A DNA stretch of 64,000 nt, taken from contig NZ_NIHD01000003.1 in NCBI RefSeq assembly GCF_002806975.1, positions 186,001 to 250,000 of the forward strand, given 5' to 3'. The first letter of the stretch is position 1, and the number at the start of each line of letters is the position of its first letter. Positions 44,722-54,823 of this stretch are shown one piece after another. Source of the stretch: Marinobacter aromaticivorans (GTDB taxonomy: Bacteria > Pseudomonadota > Gammaproteobacteria > Pseudomonadales > Oleiphilaceae). Position numbers and translations under genes: made by a program. The notes under the pieces were generated by a model, which saw only the letters and a program-made list of their open reading frames with translations, made no database searches and had not been told where the DNA came from.

Positions 44722-44901
44722 ATGGCTGTACAGAAGAACCGCAAGACCCGCTCCAAGCGTGGCATGCGCCGTGCCCACGATGCTCTGAGCGCTGCTGCTC
44801 TGAGCACTGATTCAACGACTGGCGAAGTTCATCGTCGCCACCACGTGTCTCCGGATGGTTTCTACCGTGGCAAGCAGGTAATCGAGGCCAGCGACGAGTA
44901 A
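44722..44901 (+). CDS. rpmF: 50S ribosomal protein bL32
   Basis: This 59-residue protein starts [20 protein letters not shown] and continues through [20 protein letters not shown]. It has no CxxC pairs, so it is the zinc-independent form usual in gammaproteobacteria. AGGAG lies 8 nt before the ATG. It sits 101 bp after yceD, the universal yceD-rpmF order. Confidence 0.95.
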   Translation: MAVQKNRKTRSKRGMRRAHDALSAAALSTDSTTGEVHRRHHVSPDGFYRGKQVIEASDE

Positions 44902-44944
44902 TCCCGTTGCGCAGCCGTACTAATCCCGATCGAGTCAAGCAGCG

Positions 44945-45946
44945 GTGAAGCCGGTCACCATAGCGATTGACGCCATGAGTGGCGATCGGGGCGCAGGTGT
45001 TGTCGTAGCTGCAGCCCTCGAAGCGGTGCGTGAAAACAAAGCCTTGAGCATCATTCTGGTGGGAATCCGGAGTGAGCTCGAGGCTTTTTTGGGTGAGGGG
45101 CATCCGCGAATTCGCATCGTGGAAGCCGCAGATGTTGTTCGTATGAACGAGCGCCCCTCCCATGCGTTGCGCCACAAGAAAAACTCGTCCATGGCCATCG
45201 CCCTGGGCCTGGTTCGTGATGGTGATGCCCAGGGGTGTGTTAGCGCCGGCAATACCGGCGCCCTGATGGCGTTTGGCCGCTCGATTATCCGCATGTACCC
45301 GGGTATCGAACGTCCTGCCATTGCCAAACTGATTCCTTCTCTCCGCGGTCGGTGCCACGTTCTGGATCTTGGTGCCAACGTGGACTCCAGCGCAGAAAAC
45401 CTCTACCAGTATGCCCTGATGGGTTCGCTGATGGCTTCCGCAATCTGTGGTCAGGGCGAGCCCAGGGTTGCGCTGCTGAACGTTGGTGAGGAGGAGATCA
45501 AAGGTAATGAGCAGGTGCGTCTTGCGTCACTGATGCTGGCCCAGAGTGACTCCGTGAATTACATCGGCTATGTGGAGGGCAGTGATCTCTTCCGCGATGT
45601 TGCGGATGTGGTGGTTTGTGATGGCTTTGTTGGCAATATCGCACTGAAAACCGGCGAGGGTGTGGCCGGCCTGCTGATTGAACTTATGGAACAGGCATTT
45701 ACCCAGTCACTCTATGGCCGCTTTGTGGGCCTTCTTGCCCGCCCTATCATTGGGCGTCTCCTGCGCCTGATGGATCCTTCCCGCCACAATGGCGCCAGCC
45801 TGCTCGGGCTTCAGGGAGTGGTTATAAAAAGCCACGGCAACGCCAATGAGCGTGCCATGCTTGCCGCTATCCGGCAGGCGGTCCGTGAAGTTGAGCTTGA
45901 AGTGCCGCAGCGAATTAACGAGCGCCTTGACGACCTGATGCTGTGA
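44945..45946 (+). CDS. plsX: Phosphate acyltransferase PlsX
   Basis: This 333-residue enzyme converts acyl-ACP and phosphate to acyl-phosphate, the first committed step of PlsX-PlsY phospholipid synthesis. Motifs are TIAIDAMSGDRGAG at the start, GCVSAGNTGALMAF, and VVCDGFVGNIALKTGEG. The GTG at 44945 lies 43 bp after rpmF without a strong ribosome-binding site. It is a peripheral membrane enzyme. fabH, which follows plsX in E. coli, is absent here and fabD comes next. Confidence 0.95.
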   Translation: MKPVTIAIDAMSGDRGAGVVVAAALEAVRENKALSIILVGIRSELEAFLGEGHPRIRIVEAADVVRMNERPSHALRHKKNSSMAIALGLVRDGDAQGCVSAGNTGALMAFGRSIIRMYPGIERPAIAKLIPSLRGRCHVLDLGANVDSSAENLYQYALMGSLMASAICGQGEPRVALLNVGEEEIKGNEQVRLASLMLAQSDSVNYIGYVEGSDLFRDVADVVVCDGFVGNIALKTGEGVAGLLIELMEQAFTQSLYGRFVGLLARPIIGRLLRLMDPSRHNGASLLGLQGVVIKSHGNANERAMLAAIRQAVREVELEVPQRINERLDDLML

Positions 45947-46057
45947 GCCTTTATTGCTGATACCGCATCGAATCCGGTGGCTTGCTCGCGCAAAACCCGT
46001 GCAGATTGTACTATTGGCTAATCTCCTGAAACCTCCAATGACGGTAAGATCGCGCTT

Positions 46058-46996
46058 ATGAAATCAGCCTTTATATTTCCCGGACAGGGTTCCCAGTCGG
46101 TTGGCATGCTTTCCGTTGCTGCCGAATCCTGGCCCATGATCAATAAAACCTTTGCTGAAGCCTCCAACGTGCTTGGTTACGATCTCTGGCAAGTTTGCCA
46201 GAAGGGGCCGGCAGAGGAACTGAATCAGACAATGGTCACCCAGCCTGCCATGCTGACTGCAAGTGTTGCGTTATGGCGGCAGTGGTTTGTGGCAGGTGGA
46301 TCAAGGCCCGCCTTTCTTGCAGGTCACAGTCTGGGCGAGTACAGCGCACTTGTGGCGGCTGAAAGCCTTGATTTTGTTGAGGCCGTTAAACTGGTACGCT
46401 TGCGCGGTGAACTGATGCAGGAGGCGGTTCCCGCTGGTGACGGTAAAATGGCGGCCATTCTGGGGCTGGAGGATGCCGACGTTGTTGCAGCCTGCGAAGA
46501 AGCTGCCCATGGAGATGTGGTGTCCGCAGTGAACTTCAATGCCCCTGGCCAGGTGGTGATTGCAGGTTCTGCGGCAGCTGTCGAACGGGCCATCGAAGCC
46601 TGCAAGGCCAGGGGTGCCCGTAAGGCCATGCCACTGCCGGTGAGTGTGCCTTCCCATTGCGCCCTGATGAAAGGTGCGGCGGACGAGCTTGCCCAGGCCC
46701 TGGATGACGTTCGTTTCAGCGATGCCCTCATTCCGGTTATACAAAATGTTAACGCAGCAGCCGAGACAGATTCGGCTACACTGAAAGCTAATCTCTTGAA
46801 GCAGCTATACTCACCGGTACTCTGGGCAGATTCTGTCCGCGCTCTGGTGGCAAATGATGTCAAGGTAGCTATCGAGTGCGGCACTGGTAAAGTGCTCGCC
46901 GGGCTTGCCAAGCGTATCGATCGCGGGCTTGCCGTGTACGGCATAGAGGAACCGGACGCGATGGCCGCTGCGCTTGCGGCATTTGAGCCGTCCTGA
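46058..46996 (+). CDS. fabD: Malonyl-CoA:ACP transacylase
   Basis: This 312-residue enzyme moves malonate from CoA to ACP. It has FPGQGSQSVGM at the N-terminus, the nucleophile Ser91 in GHSLGEYSAL, and the catalytic His in PSHCALM. The Arg that binds the malonyl carboxylate is in VRLRGELMQ. It stands second of the fab genes, 111 bp after plsX, and the ribosome-binding site (GGTAAG) is weak. Confidence 0.96.
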   Translation: MKSAFIFPGQGSQSVGMLSVAAESWPMINKTFAEASNVLGYDLWQVCQKGPAEELNQTMVTQPAMLTASVALWRQWFVAGGSRPAFLAGHSLGEYSALVAAESLDFVEAVKLVRLRGELMQEAVPAGDGKMAAILGLEDADVVAACEEAAHGDVVSAVNFNAPGQVVIAGSAAAVERAIEACKARGARKAMPLPVSVPSHCALMKGAADELAQALDDVRFSDALIPVIQNVNAAAETDSATLKANLLKQLYSPVLWADSVRALVANDVKVAIECGTGKVLAGLAKRIDRGLAVYGIEEPDAMAAALAAFEPS

Positions 46997-47022
46997 ACTG
47001 TTTTGAATTAAGGGAGTCCTGA

Positions 47023-47766
47023 ATGTCTCTGGAAGGCAAGACAGCACTGGTAACCGGTGCTACCCGTGGAATCGGGAAAGCAATAGCGCTGGCGCTCGCC
47101 GAACAGGGCGCACTGGTGGTGGGCACTGCCACCAGCGCAGATGGTGCAGCGACGATTACAGACAATCTCAAGGCTGCTGGCGCAAACGGGTATGGCATTG
47201 TGATGAATGTCGCCGACCCTGAAAGTATCGAGGCCGGTCTCAAAGAGATAGCCGAAAAATCCGGCGCACCGGTGATTCTTGTCAATAACGCGGGTATAAC
47301 CCGTGACAACCTTTTGATGCGCCTTAAGGATGATGATTGGGCGTCGGTGCTCGAAACCAACCTCTCAAGCGTGTACCGTACAAGCAAAGCTGTTATACGG
47401 GGGATGGCCAAGGCACGTTGGGGGCGCATTATTAATGTCAGTTCTGTGGTTGCCAGTATGGGCAACCCGGGCCAGGCCAACTATTGTGCGGCGAAGGCGG
47501 GTGTGGAAGGCTTTACCCGCAGCCTTGCGAAAGAAATGTCGAATCGTGGCATCACAGCCAACTGTGTTGCGCCCGGCTTTATCGACACAGATATGACAAA
47601 AAAACTGGACGACAAGCAACGTGAGGCTATGCTGGAAATCATACCCGCGGGTCGTCTGGGGCAGCCGGAAGAAGTGGCGGCTATTGTCGCTTTTCTGGCT
47701 TCGGATGTTGCCGGTTATGTGACTGGAGAGACCATTCACGTAAACGGCGGAATGTACATGGGATAA
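47023..47766 (+). CDS. fabG: 3-oxoacyl-ACP reductase
   Basis: This 247-residue short-chain dehydrogenase reduces beta-ketoacyl-ACP with NADPH. It has the TGATRGIGKAIALALA cofactor loop, NNAGITRDNLLMR, and the catalytic Ser-Tyr-Lys set in INVSSVVA and YCAAK. AGGGAG lies 7 nt before the ATG, 26 bp after fabD. Confidence 0.96.
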   Translation: MSLEGKTALVTGATRGIGKAIALALAEQGALVVGTATSADGAATITDNLKAAGANGYGIVMNVADPESIEAGLKEIAEKSGAPVILVNNAGITRDNLLMRLKDDDWASVLETNLSSVYRTSKAVIRGMAKARWGRIINVSSVVASMGNPGQANYCAAKAGVEGFTRSLAKEMSNRGITANCVAPGFIDTDMTKKLDDKQREAMLEIIPAGRLGQPEEVAAIVAFLASDVAGYVTGETIHVNGGMYMG

Positions 47767-47784
47767 GCTCCGGTTTCGGAGCTT
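47765..47784 (+). terminator. Hairpin between fabG and acpP
   Basis: AAGCTCCG-GTTT-CGGAGCTT, a perfect 8-bp stem starting at the fabG stop codon. There is no U tract, so it is better viewed as an attenuator or 3'-end stabiliser that lets acpP be expressed differently from fabG. Confidence 0.45.
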
Positions 47785-47828
47785 GTACGCAACCCCCCGC
47801 CGCACAACATGTTTGACCGGATCCCTGC

Positions 47829-47857
47829 TTGTTTGCAGGTGGGGTTTACACTAAACT
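47829..47857 (+). promoter_or_regulatory. Candidate internal promoter for acpP
   Basis: TTGTTT (47829-47834), 17-nt spacer, TAAACT (47852-47857), about 38 nt before the expected leader of acpP. ACP is far more abundant than the other Fab proteins, and a separate promoter is usual. Confidence 0.35.
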
Positions 47858-47901
47858 TGCAGCACTTGAGTTGCTTGGTTAATACACAAAGTGAGGACAT
47901 T

Positions 47902-48135
47902 ATGAGTACAGTTGAAGAGCGCGTGAAGAAGATCGTTTGTGAACAGTTGGGCGTGAAGGAGTCCGAAGTTCAGAACTCTTCTTCTTTTGTAGAGGATCTT
48001 GGCGCTGACTCACTGGACACCGTTGAGCTGGTCATGGCGCTGGAAGAAGAATTTGAAACTGAAATTCCGGATGAAGAAGCCGAGAAGCTTGCCAGTGTTC
48101 AGGACGCGATCGACTACATTGTCGCGCATACCTGA
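47902..48135 (+). CDS. acpP: Acyl carrier protein
   Basis: This 77-residue acidic four-helix protein has Ser37 in [17 protein letters not shown] carrying phosphopantetheine. It shuttles all fatty-acid intermediates. GTGAGGA lies before the ATG at 47902. Earlier in-frame codons are not conserved. A strong terminator follows. Confidence 0.97.
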   Translation: MSTVEERVKKIVCEQLGVKESEVQNSSSFVEDLGADSLDTVELVMALEEEFETEIPDEEAEKLASVQDAIDYIVAHT

Positions 48136-48160
48136 TACTCCAAGTTCAAGTTAGCCAGGC

Positions 48161-48200
48161 AAAAAGCCGTCCTTGCCATTCAGTGAAGGACGGCTTTTTT
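48161..48200 (+). terminator. Strong intrinsic terminator after acpP
   Basis: A 14-bp stem including the A/T tails, AAAAAGCCGTCCTT paired with AAGGACGGCTTTTT, encloses an 11-nt loop and is followed by further T. It separates acpP from fabF. Confidence 0.92.
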
Positions 48201-48273
48201 ATTGTCCGGAAACTGCCCGCGTGTCTGGCGGGATCGCTGTCAATGAAAGAAAAAAGATCAGGTGAGCAGGGTT

Positions 48274-49521
48274 ATGAGCAAAAGACGGGTTGTTATCACC
48301 GGCATGGGAATGTTGTCGCCTTTGGGCAATGATGTTGCATCTTCCTGGGACGGGATCCTGGCGGGTCGCAGCGGGATCGGTATGATTGACCGGTTCGATG
48401 CGTCGGAATACAACACCCGGATTGGTGGCGCCATCAAAGGCCTTGATCTGGAATCTTACCTTTCGACGAAAGAAGCCAGAAAGCTGGATGCGTTTATCCA
48501 TTACGGGTTGATCGCAGCGCAACAGGCGTTGAATGACAGTGGTCTGGCTGAATTCGATGAGCTGGACCACGAACGTGCCGGTATTGCTATTGGTTCCGGG
48601 ATTGGCGGGCTCGAATACATCGAGAAAAGTGTGCTCACGATGGACAAATCCGGCCCACGCAAAGTGTCGCCGTTCTTTGTTCCTGCATCGATAATTAACA
48701 TGATTTCGGGCAATGCCGCCATCCGTTTTGGTTTCCGGGGGCCCAACATTGCCATTGTGACTGCCTGCACAACCGGCACCCATAACATTGGTTACGCCGC
48801 CCGCACCATTGCCTACGGGGACGCGGATGTCATGCTCGCCGGCGGTTCCGAGATGGCGACAACCCGCGTTAGCATTGCGGCGTTTTCCTCTGCCAAAGCA
48901 CTTTCAACCCGTAACGACGAACCACAGAAGGCCAGTCGCCCATGGGACAAAGACCGGGATGGTTTTGTTCTCAGTGACGGCGCGGGCGTTGTTGTGCTCG
49001 AAGAACTGGAACATGCCAGAAAACGTGGCGCAACCATATACGGTGAGTTGATCGGGTTTGGTATGAGCGATGATGCCCATCATATTACAGCCCCACCTGA
49101 GGATGGCGACGGCGCCGCACGATCCATGAGCAATGCACTGCGGGACGCCGGGCTGAAACCGGAAGACGTTGATTACATCAATGCCCACGGGACCTCGACG
49201 CAGGTCGGTGATGTGGCAGAAGTTGCAGCTACCAGGCGGGTGTTTGGTGGCCACGCGAGCCAACTGGCTATGAGCAGCACCAAATCCATGACCGGGCATC
49301 TGCTGGGTGCAGCAGGCGCAGTTGAAGCCATTTTTTCACTGCTTGCCATACGTGATGGCGTGCTGCCACCCACCATCAATCTGGACAATCCCGATGAAGG
49401 CTGTGATCTGGACCTGGTGCCCAATACCTGCCGCAAATCCGATGTACGCGTAGCCCTGTCCAACTCCTTCGGCTTTGGTGGAACCAACGGCACGCTGATT
49501 ATGCGCCGTTACGAAGGCTGA
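48274..49521 (+). CDS. fabF: 3-oxoacyl-ACP synthase II
   Basis: This 415-residue condensing enzyme has Cys165 in [14 protein letters not shown], His in [11 protein letters not shown] and His in [11 protein letters not shown]. It elongates C16:1 to C18:1 and is central to unsaturated-lipid balance. The ATG at 48274 (SKRRVVITG) fits the family start. A GTG at 48262 would add four residues. pabC follows 6 bp later. Confidence 0.95.
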   Translation: MSKRRVVITGMGMLSPLGNDVASSWDGILAGRSGIGMIDRFDASEYNTRIGGAIKGLDLESYLSTKEARKLDAFIHYGLIAAQQALNDSGLAEFDELDHERAGIAIGSGIGGLEYIEKSVLTMDKSGPRKVSPFFVPASIINMISGNAAIRFGFRGPNIAIVTACTTGTHNIGYAARTIAYGDADVMLAGGSEMATTRVSIAAFSSAKALSTRNDEPQKASRPWDKDRDGFVLSDGAGVVVLEELEHARKRGATIYGELIGFGMSDDAHHITAPPEDGDGAARSMSNALRDAGLKPEDVDYINAHGTSTQVGDVAEVAATRRVFGGHASQLAMSSTKSMTGHLLGAAGAVEAIFSLLAIRDGVLPPTINLDNPDEGCDLDLVPNTCRKSDVRVALSNSFGFGGTNGTLIMRRYEG

Positions 49522-49527
49522 GGCGCC

Positions 49528-50358
49528 GTGTTCGGTCTGTATTGGGCTGATGAAGGGGGCCTGCCCGCGGGTGACCGGGGTGCCGCATACGGTGACGGGC
49601 TGTTCGAGACGATCCGAATGCATGGCGACCGGGGGGTGTTGCTGTCGCGTCACCTGGAGCGCATGGTTCGTGACGCTGGCAGGCTCAGCATTCCCCTGGC
49701 CAATGCAGATCTTCGCAAAGCCTGCACTGCAGCAATTGCGCGCTACAGTGGCCGTTTTACCGGGCAGGAGAGCGACCGTGGCTGGGTGCTGAAATTAACG
49801 CTCACGCGCGGAGAGGGTGGTCGTGGCTATCAGCCGGGGCCGGGCATCCGGCCAAACCTGATTGCATCTGCCAGCCCTTTGCCCGCCCCACCTCCAGGTT
49901 CCGGTGTTTTTGCTGATTTTTCCCGCGTGCCCCTGACGGTTAATCCGCTTTTTGCCGGCATCAAATCGCTCAATCGCCTGGAGCAGGTTATGGCTGCCAG
50001 AGAGATTGAGGACGACCTGTTCGAGGTACTCATGTCTGACACCAACGGTGATCTGATTGAAGGCACCCGCACCAACCTGCTTCTGAAAGTGCGCGAAGGC
50101 TGGATAACGCCGCCAGTCAAGGTGCTTGCTGTAGCCGGCATACTGCGCCAATGGCTACTGGAAAGGCTCAGGGCAAGGGGCGAGTCGGTTATGGAGTGCG
50201 CTTTGAGTATCGAGGATGTTATGGGGGAGCGGTGTCAGGGGCTCTATCTTCTGAACAGTGTCATGGGCGTGGTTCCCGTGCGTCGTCTTGCCGGCCAGGA
50301 TTTGCCTGCAGATGATGGACTTGCGACAATCTTTAATCCTCTCGAACTGCTGGAATAA
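49528..50358 (+). CDS. pabC: Aminodeoxychorismate lyase
   Basis: This 276-residue fold-type IV PLP enzyme forms 4-aminobenzoate and pyruvate from aminodeoxychorismate for folate synthesis. It has GDGLFETIRMHG, the Schiff-base Lys in KSLNRLEQVMAAREI, and EGTRTNLLL. The GTG at 49528 has GAGG 4 nt upstream overlapping the fabF stop. The order fabF-pabC-mltG-tmk is conserved in gammaproteobacteria. Confidence 0.93.
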   Translation: MFGLYWADEGGLPAGDRGAAYGDGLFETIRMHGDRGVLLSRHLERMVRDAGRLSIPLANADLRKACTAAIARYSGRFTGQESDRGWVLKLTLTRGEGGRGYQPGPGIRPNLIASASPLPAPPPGSGVFADFSRVPLTVNPLFAGIKSLNRLEQVMAAREIEDDLFEVLMSDTNGDLIEGTRTNLLLKVREGWITPPVKVLAVAGILRQWLLERLRARGESVMECALSIEDVMGERCQGLYLLNSVMGVVPVRRLAGQDLPADDGLATIFNPLELLE

Positions 50359-50363
50359 TTCGT

Positions 50364-52048
<1,685 letters not shown>

Positions 52049-52086
52049 TTGATTAATATTCTCAATTACAGGTTCCGGTCGCGCCT

Positions 52087-52866
52087 ATGCTTGATGCCCG
52101 ATTACTCAAGCTTCCAACTGCCGCTCACCAGCACCGCCATGAACACCATCAGATTGTGGTGGGCATTCAGGGTGAAGCTGACCTGAATGTTGACGGAACC
52201 GGTTCCCACCTGAACACATGGAAAGCGTGCCTGGTCCCTACAGAAGCCCGGCACGATTATTGTGGCGATTATCAGAATCACGTTCTGGTGATCAACGTTG
52301 ACCCTTCCAACCCTGCAGTTTCCACCCCCGCCCACGCCGACTACGAAAAGATGGTGAGGATTTTTGAAAAGCCCCGCACACTCCAGATGGACAGTCGCTT
52401 GCAGGGGCTGGTTCAGTTTGCTGCCGGCGAATTCGACCGCTCCCCGGGCAACCTTGCACTGCATGGCCACCTCGCGGCCAGTATTTTGCACTGCATGGCA
52501 GACCGGCTGGTTGACCGGAAGGTTGCGACGCCAAACCGGCATAGTCTCTGCCCGAGTGCCATGCAACGCTACATACGCGCCAATCTGCACCGGAAGGTGA
52601 CGGTCCAGGAACTGGCCAGTGAGGCTTGCCTGAGTGTGAGCCGTTTTCACGAGGTTTTCCGCGAGGTGCTGGGAACCACACCGCACCAGTATCTGCTGCA
52701 GACCCGGCTCAATCAGGCCATAACCCTTTTGGCCTCAACGTCCCTTTCTGTATCTGAAATCAGTTACCGTGTCGGGTTTTCCTCGCAGAGTGCATTAACC
52801 AATGCACTGCGCAAGCATAAGGGGATTACCCCTGCAAAACTGAAAGCCAGTGATAATCTCGCCTGA
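52087..52866 (+). CDS. AraC family regulator with N-terminal cupin
   Basis: This 259-residue protein has an N-terminal His-rich cupin (HQHRHEHHQIVVGIQGEADL, about 17-36, and on to residue 90). A C-terminal AraC helix-turn-helix pair follows (VQELASEACLSVSRFHEVFR; VSEISYRVGFSSQSALTNAL). The putP gene lies 299 bp downstream on the same strand, and a 21-bp-spaced direct repeat typical of AraC sites sits directly after this gene. Regulation of putP, as AraC-type PruR does in Pseudomonas, is the simplest reading (inference). Confidence 0.88.
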   Translation: MLDARLLKLPTAAHQHRHEHHQIVVGIQGEADLNVDGTGSHLNTWKACLVPTEARHDYCGDYQNHVLVINVDPSNPAVSTPAHADYEKMVRIFEKPRTLQMDSRLQGLVQFAAGEFDRSPGNLALHGHLAASILHCMADRLVDRKVATPNRHSLCPSAMQRYIRANLHRKVTVQELASEACLSVSRFHEVFREVLGTTPHQYLLQTRLNQAITLLASTSLSVSEISYRVGFSSQSALTNALRKHKGITPAKLKASDNLA

Positions 52867-52889
52867 TCAGATCCGAATCAGCGCCACTC

Positions 52890-52946
52890 CGTAGAATTCC
52901 GTAAAAGAATCGTAGGATTTTGTAAGCCGTGTATACGTAGTAATAC
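52890..52946 (+). promoter_or_regulatory. AraC-type direct-repeat operator and putP promoter
   Basis: Two 15-bp half-sites, CGTAGAATTCCGTAA (52890-52904) and CGTAGGATTTTGTAA (52911-52925), match at 12 of 15 positions and are 21 bp apart, two helical turns. That spacing is characteristic of AraC-family activators. The second copy overlaps a -35-like TTGTAA (52920-52925), followed by -10-like TAATAC (52941-52946), the class II activator layout. Confidence 0.6.
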
Positions 52947-53011
52947 TAGGCTTGTCGTGTCAATTTCCTTCCTGTCGAACCTGTAACTGTTACGGTCGCA
53001 AATTCGGGATA

Positions 53012-53027
53012 CTTAACTATAGTTAAG
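53012..53027. promoter_or_regulatory. 16-bp perfect palindrome upstream of putP
   Basis: CTTAACTATAGTTAAG equals its own reverse complement. It lies downstream of the predicted putP promoter, where a bound repressor would act as a roadblock. A smaller palindrome, GTAACTGTTAC, lies at 52983-52993. No known consensus is assigned. Confidence 0.4.
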
Positions 53028-53088
53028 GTCGGGCGCGCAATACGCCGGCAAGCTCGGGTTCGCAGGGACCGTATAAACAAGAAAAACG

Positions 53089-53144
53089 GCTCAGTAAACT
53101 GGCATCAGTGCCATGCCTGAGCTTTACGGGTGGGTACCGCCCAC
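53089..53144 (+). promoter_or_regulatory. Structured putP 5' leader (two hairpins)
   Basis: Hairpin 1 pairs GCTCAG (53089-53094) with CTGAGC (53117-53122) and contains an inner TGGCA/TGCCA stem. Hairpin 2 pairs GTGGG (53130-53134) with CCCAC (53140-53144) and ends 11 nt before the GGAGGAG ribosome-binding site (53155-53161). A leader of about 210 nt is predicted from the promoter at 52920-52946. Confidence 0.4.
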
Positions 53145-53165
53145 TCATTAAACCGGAGGAGCCTT

Positions 53166-54659
53166 ATGGCTATTGGTGTTTGGATCAGTCTATTTGCTTA
53201 CTTTGCGCTCATGATCGCCATCGGCGTTTATGCCATGCGCGAAGCATCTGCCACAGCTGAAGATTACATGCTTGGTGGACGAGGGCTCAGTCCAAAGGTT
53301 GCGGCTTTGTCTGCAGGTGCTTCGGACATGAGCGGGTGGTTGCTGCTGGGTCTCCCGGGGGCGATGTATGTGTCGGGCCTGGCCTCGGCCTGGATTGGCA
53401 TCGGCCTGTTCGTAGGCGCTTTCATTAACTGGATCATCGTTGCGCCGCGGTTACGTGCTCAAACCGTTCATTACGGCAACGCTCTGACCATACCGGCTTT
53501 TCTGGCTAACCGCTTTCCCACCCAGGCGCTGCCACTGAGAACCGTGTCGGCCATTGTTATCGTGCTGTTTTTTGCGGTTTACACGGCCTCCGGCCTGGTA
53601 GCGGGCGGCAAGCTGTTTGAAAGTGCGTTTGCGGGCATTTTCAACTTTGGCGGCTTGAGTGATTATGCGGTAGGCATTGTCATTACCCTGGGCGTTGTAT
53701 TGGCCTATACCGTTGTTGGCGGGTTCCTGGCGGTTAGCATGACGGACTTTGTTCAGGGGTGCATCATGATGGTCGCACTTGTCCTCATGCCCGCGGTTGT
53801 GCTTTTCGGTGAAGGCGGTGGTGGCTTCGCCCAGGCAACACAGACATTGAACGAGGTTGATCCGACACTGCTTTCCTGGACAGAAGGGTTGACCATCATA
53901 GGCTGGCTTTCAGCGGTTACCTGGGGGCTTGGCTATTTCGGTCAGCCACACATCATCGTCCGTTTCATGGCAATCCGCACGGTGAAAGAGGTTCCGGTTG
54001 CCCGTAACATTGGCATGTCCTGGATGGCGATTTCGCTGATTGGTGCCATCGGCCTGGGTATCTTCGGCCGGGCCTACGCAGTTCGCAACGGCATGCAAGT
54101 GGACGATCCCGAAACCATCTTCATCATCCTCGCAGACCTGCTGTTCCACCCGCTGATCACAGGGTTCCTGTATGCCGCTCTTCTGGCTGCGATAATGAGT
54201 ACCATTTCCAGCCAGTTGCTGGTGTCGTCGGCGTCCCTGACCGAGGACTTTTACCGCTTATTCCTGCGTAAGGAAGCAGGTGACCGTGAGTGTGTGAACG
54301 TTGGCCGCGTATGCGTCATTGTGGTTGGTCTGGTTGCTGCCGTCATTGCCTCCGACCCTGACTCACAGGTTCTGGGATTGGTAAGTAACGCCTGGGCTGG
54401 CTTTGGCTCGGCCTTTGGCCCCGTCATCATTCTGGGGCTGATGTGGTCACGCACTAATGGTGCAGGCGCGTTGGCAGGTCTTATTGTTGGTGCCGCCACT
54501 GTAATGATCTGGATCTCTCTGGGCTGGAATGGCGAGTTCATGGGAGGACCTGGCGTTTATGAGATCATTCCCGGCTTTGTTGCCTCTTTCATTGCCATCC
54601 TCGTGGTAAGTCTTGCCACGTCCGATGCCAATGAATATCAGGCAGTCGAACACAGCTAA
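53166..54659 (+). CDS. putP: Sodium/proline symporter
   Basis: This 497-residue SSS-family carrier has about 13 hydrophobic segments. GASDMSGWLLLGLPGA (about 57-72) includes the Asp/Ser of the sodium site. AEDYMLGGRGLSPKVAALSA precedes it, and WGLGYFGQPHIIVRFMAI follows in the middle. Length matches E. coli PutP (502). It imports proline with sodium as nutrient or osmolyte. Close relatives carry other solutes, but these motifs fit PutP well. GGAGGAG lies 4 nt before the ATG at 53166. No putA gene is adjacent. Confidence 0.92.
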   Translation: MAIGVWISLFAYFALMIAIGVYAMREASATAEDYMLGGRGLSPKVAALSAGASDMSGWLLLGLPGAMYVSGLASAWIGIGLFVGAFINWIIVAPRLRAQTVHYGNALTIPAFLANRFPTQALPLRTVSAIVIVLFFAVYTASGLVAGGKLFESAFAGIFNFGGLSDYAVGIVITLGVVLAYTVVGGFLAVSMTDFVQGCIMMVALVLMPAVVLFGEGGGGFAQATQTLNEVDPTLLSWTEGLTIIGWLSAVTWGLGYFGQPHIIVRFMAIRTVKEVPVARNIGMSWMAISLIGAIGLGIFGRAYAVRNGMQVDDPETIFIILADLLFHPLITGFLYAALLAAIMSTISSQLLVSSASLTEDFYRLFLRKEAGDRECVNVGRVCVIVVGLVAAVIASDPDSQVLGLVSNAWAGFGSAFGPVIILGLMWSRTNGAGALAGLIVGAATVMIWISLGWNGEFMGGPGVYEIIPGFVASFIAILVVSLATSDANEYQAVEHS

Positions 54660-54686
54660 GGCAGGAGCGAATAACGTTCGATATTG

Positions 54687-54712
54687 AAAAGGGCTCCTGC
54701 GGGAGCTCTTTT
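54687..54712 (+). terminator. Intrinsic terminator after putP
   Basis: GGGCTCC-TGCG-GGAGCTC with AAAA before and TTTT after forms a 7-bp core stem including one G-U pair. Confidence 0.88.
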
Positions 54713-54823
54713 GCGTTGGTGCGACTGCGTTTATCGCACTGGTAGAGACAGCGTAGTGCAACTATCTTTAGAGGGTTACACTTCAATGTGTGAGCTAAAA
54801 CAACGATAAAAAGGAGCCACTCC

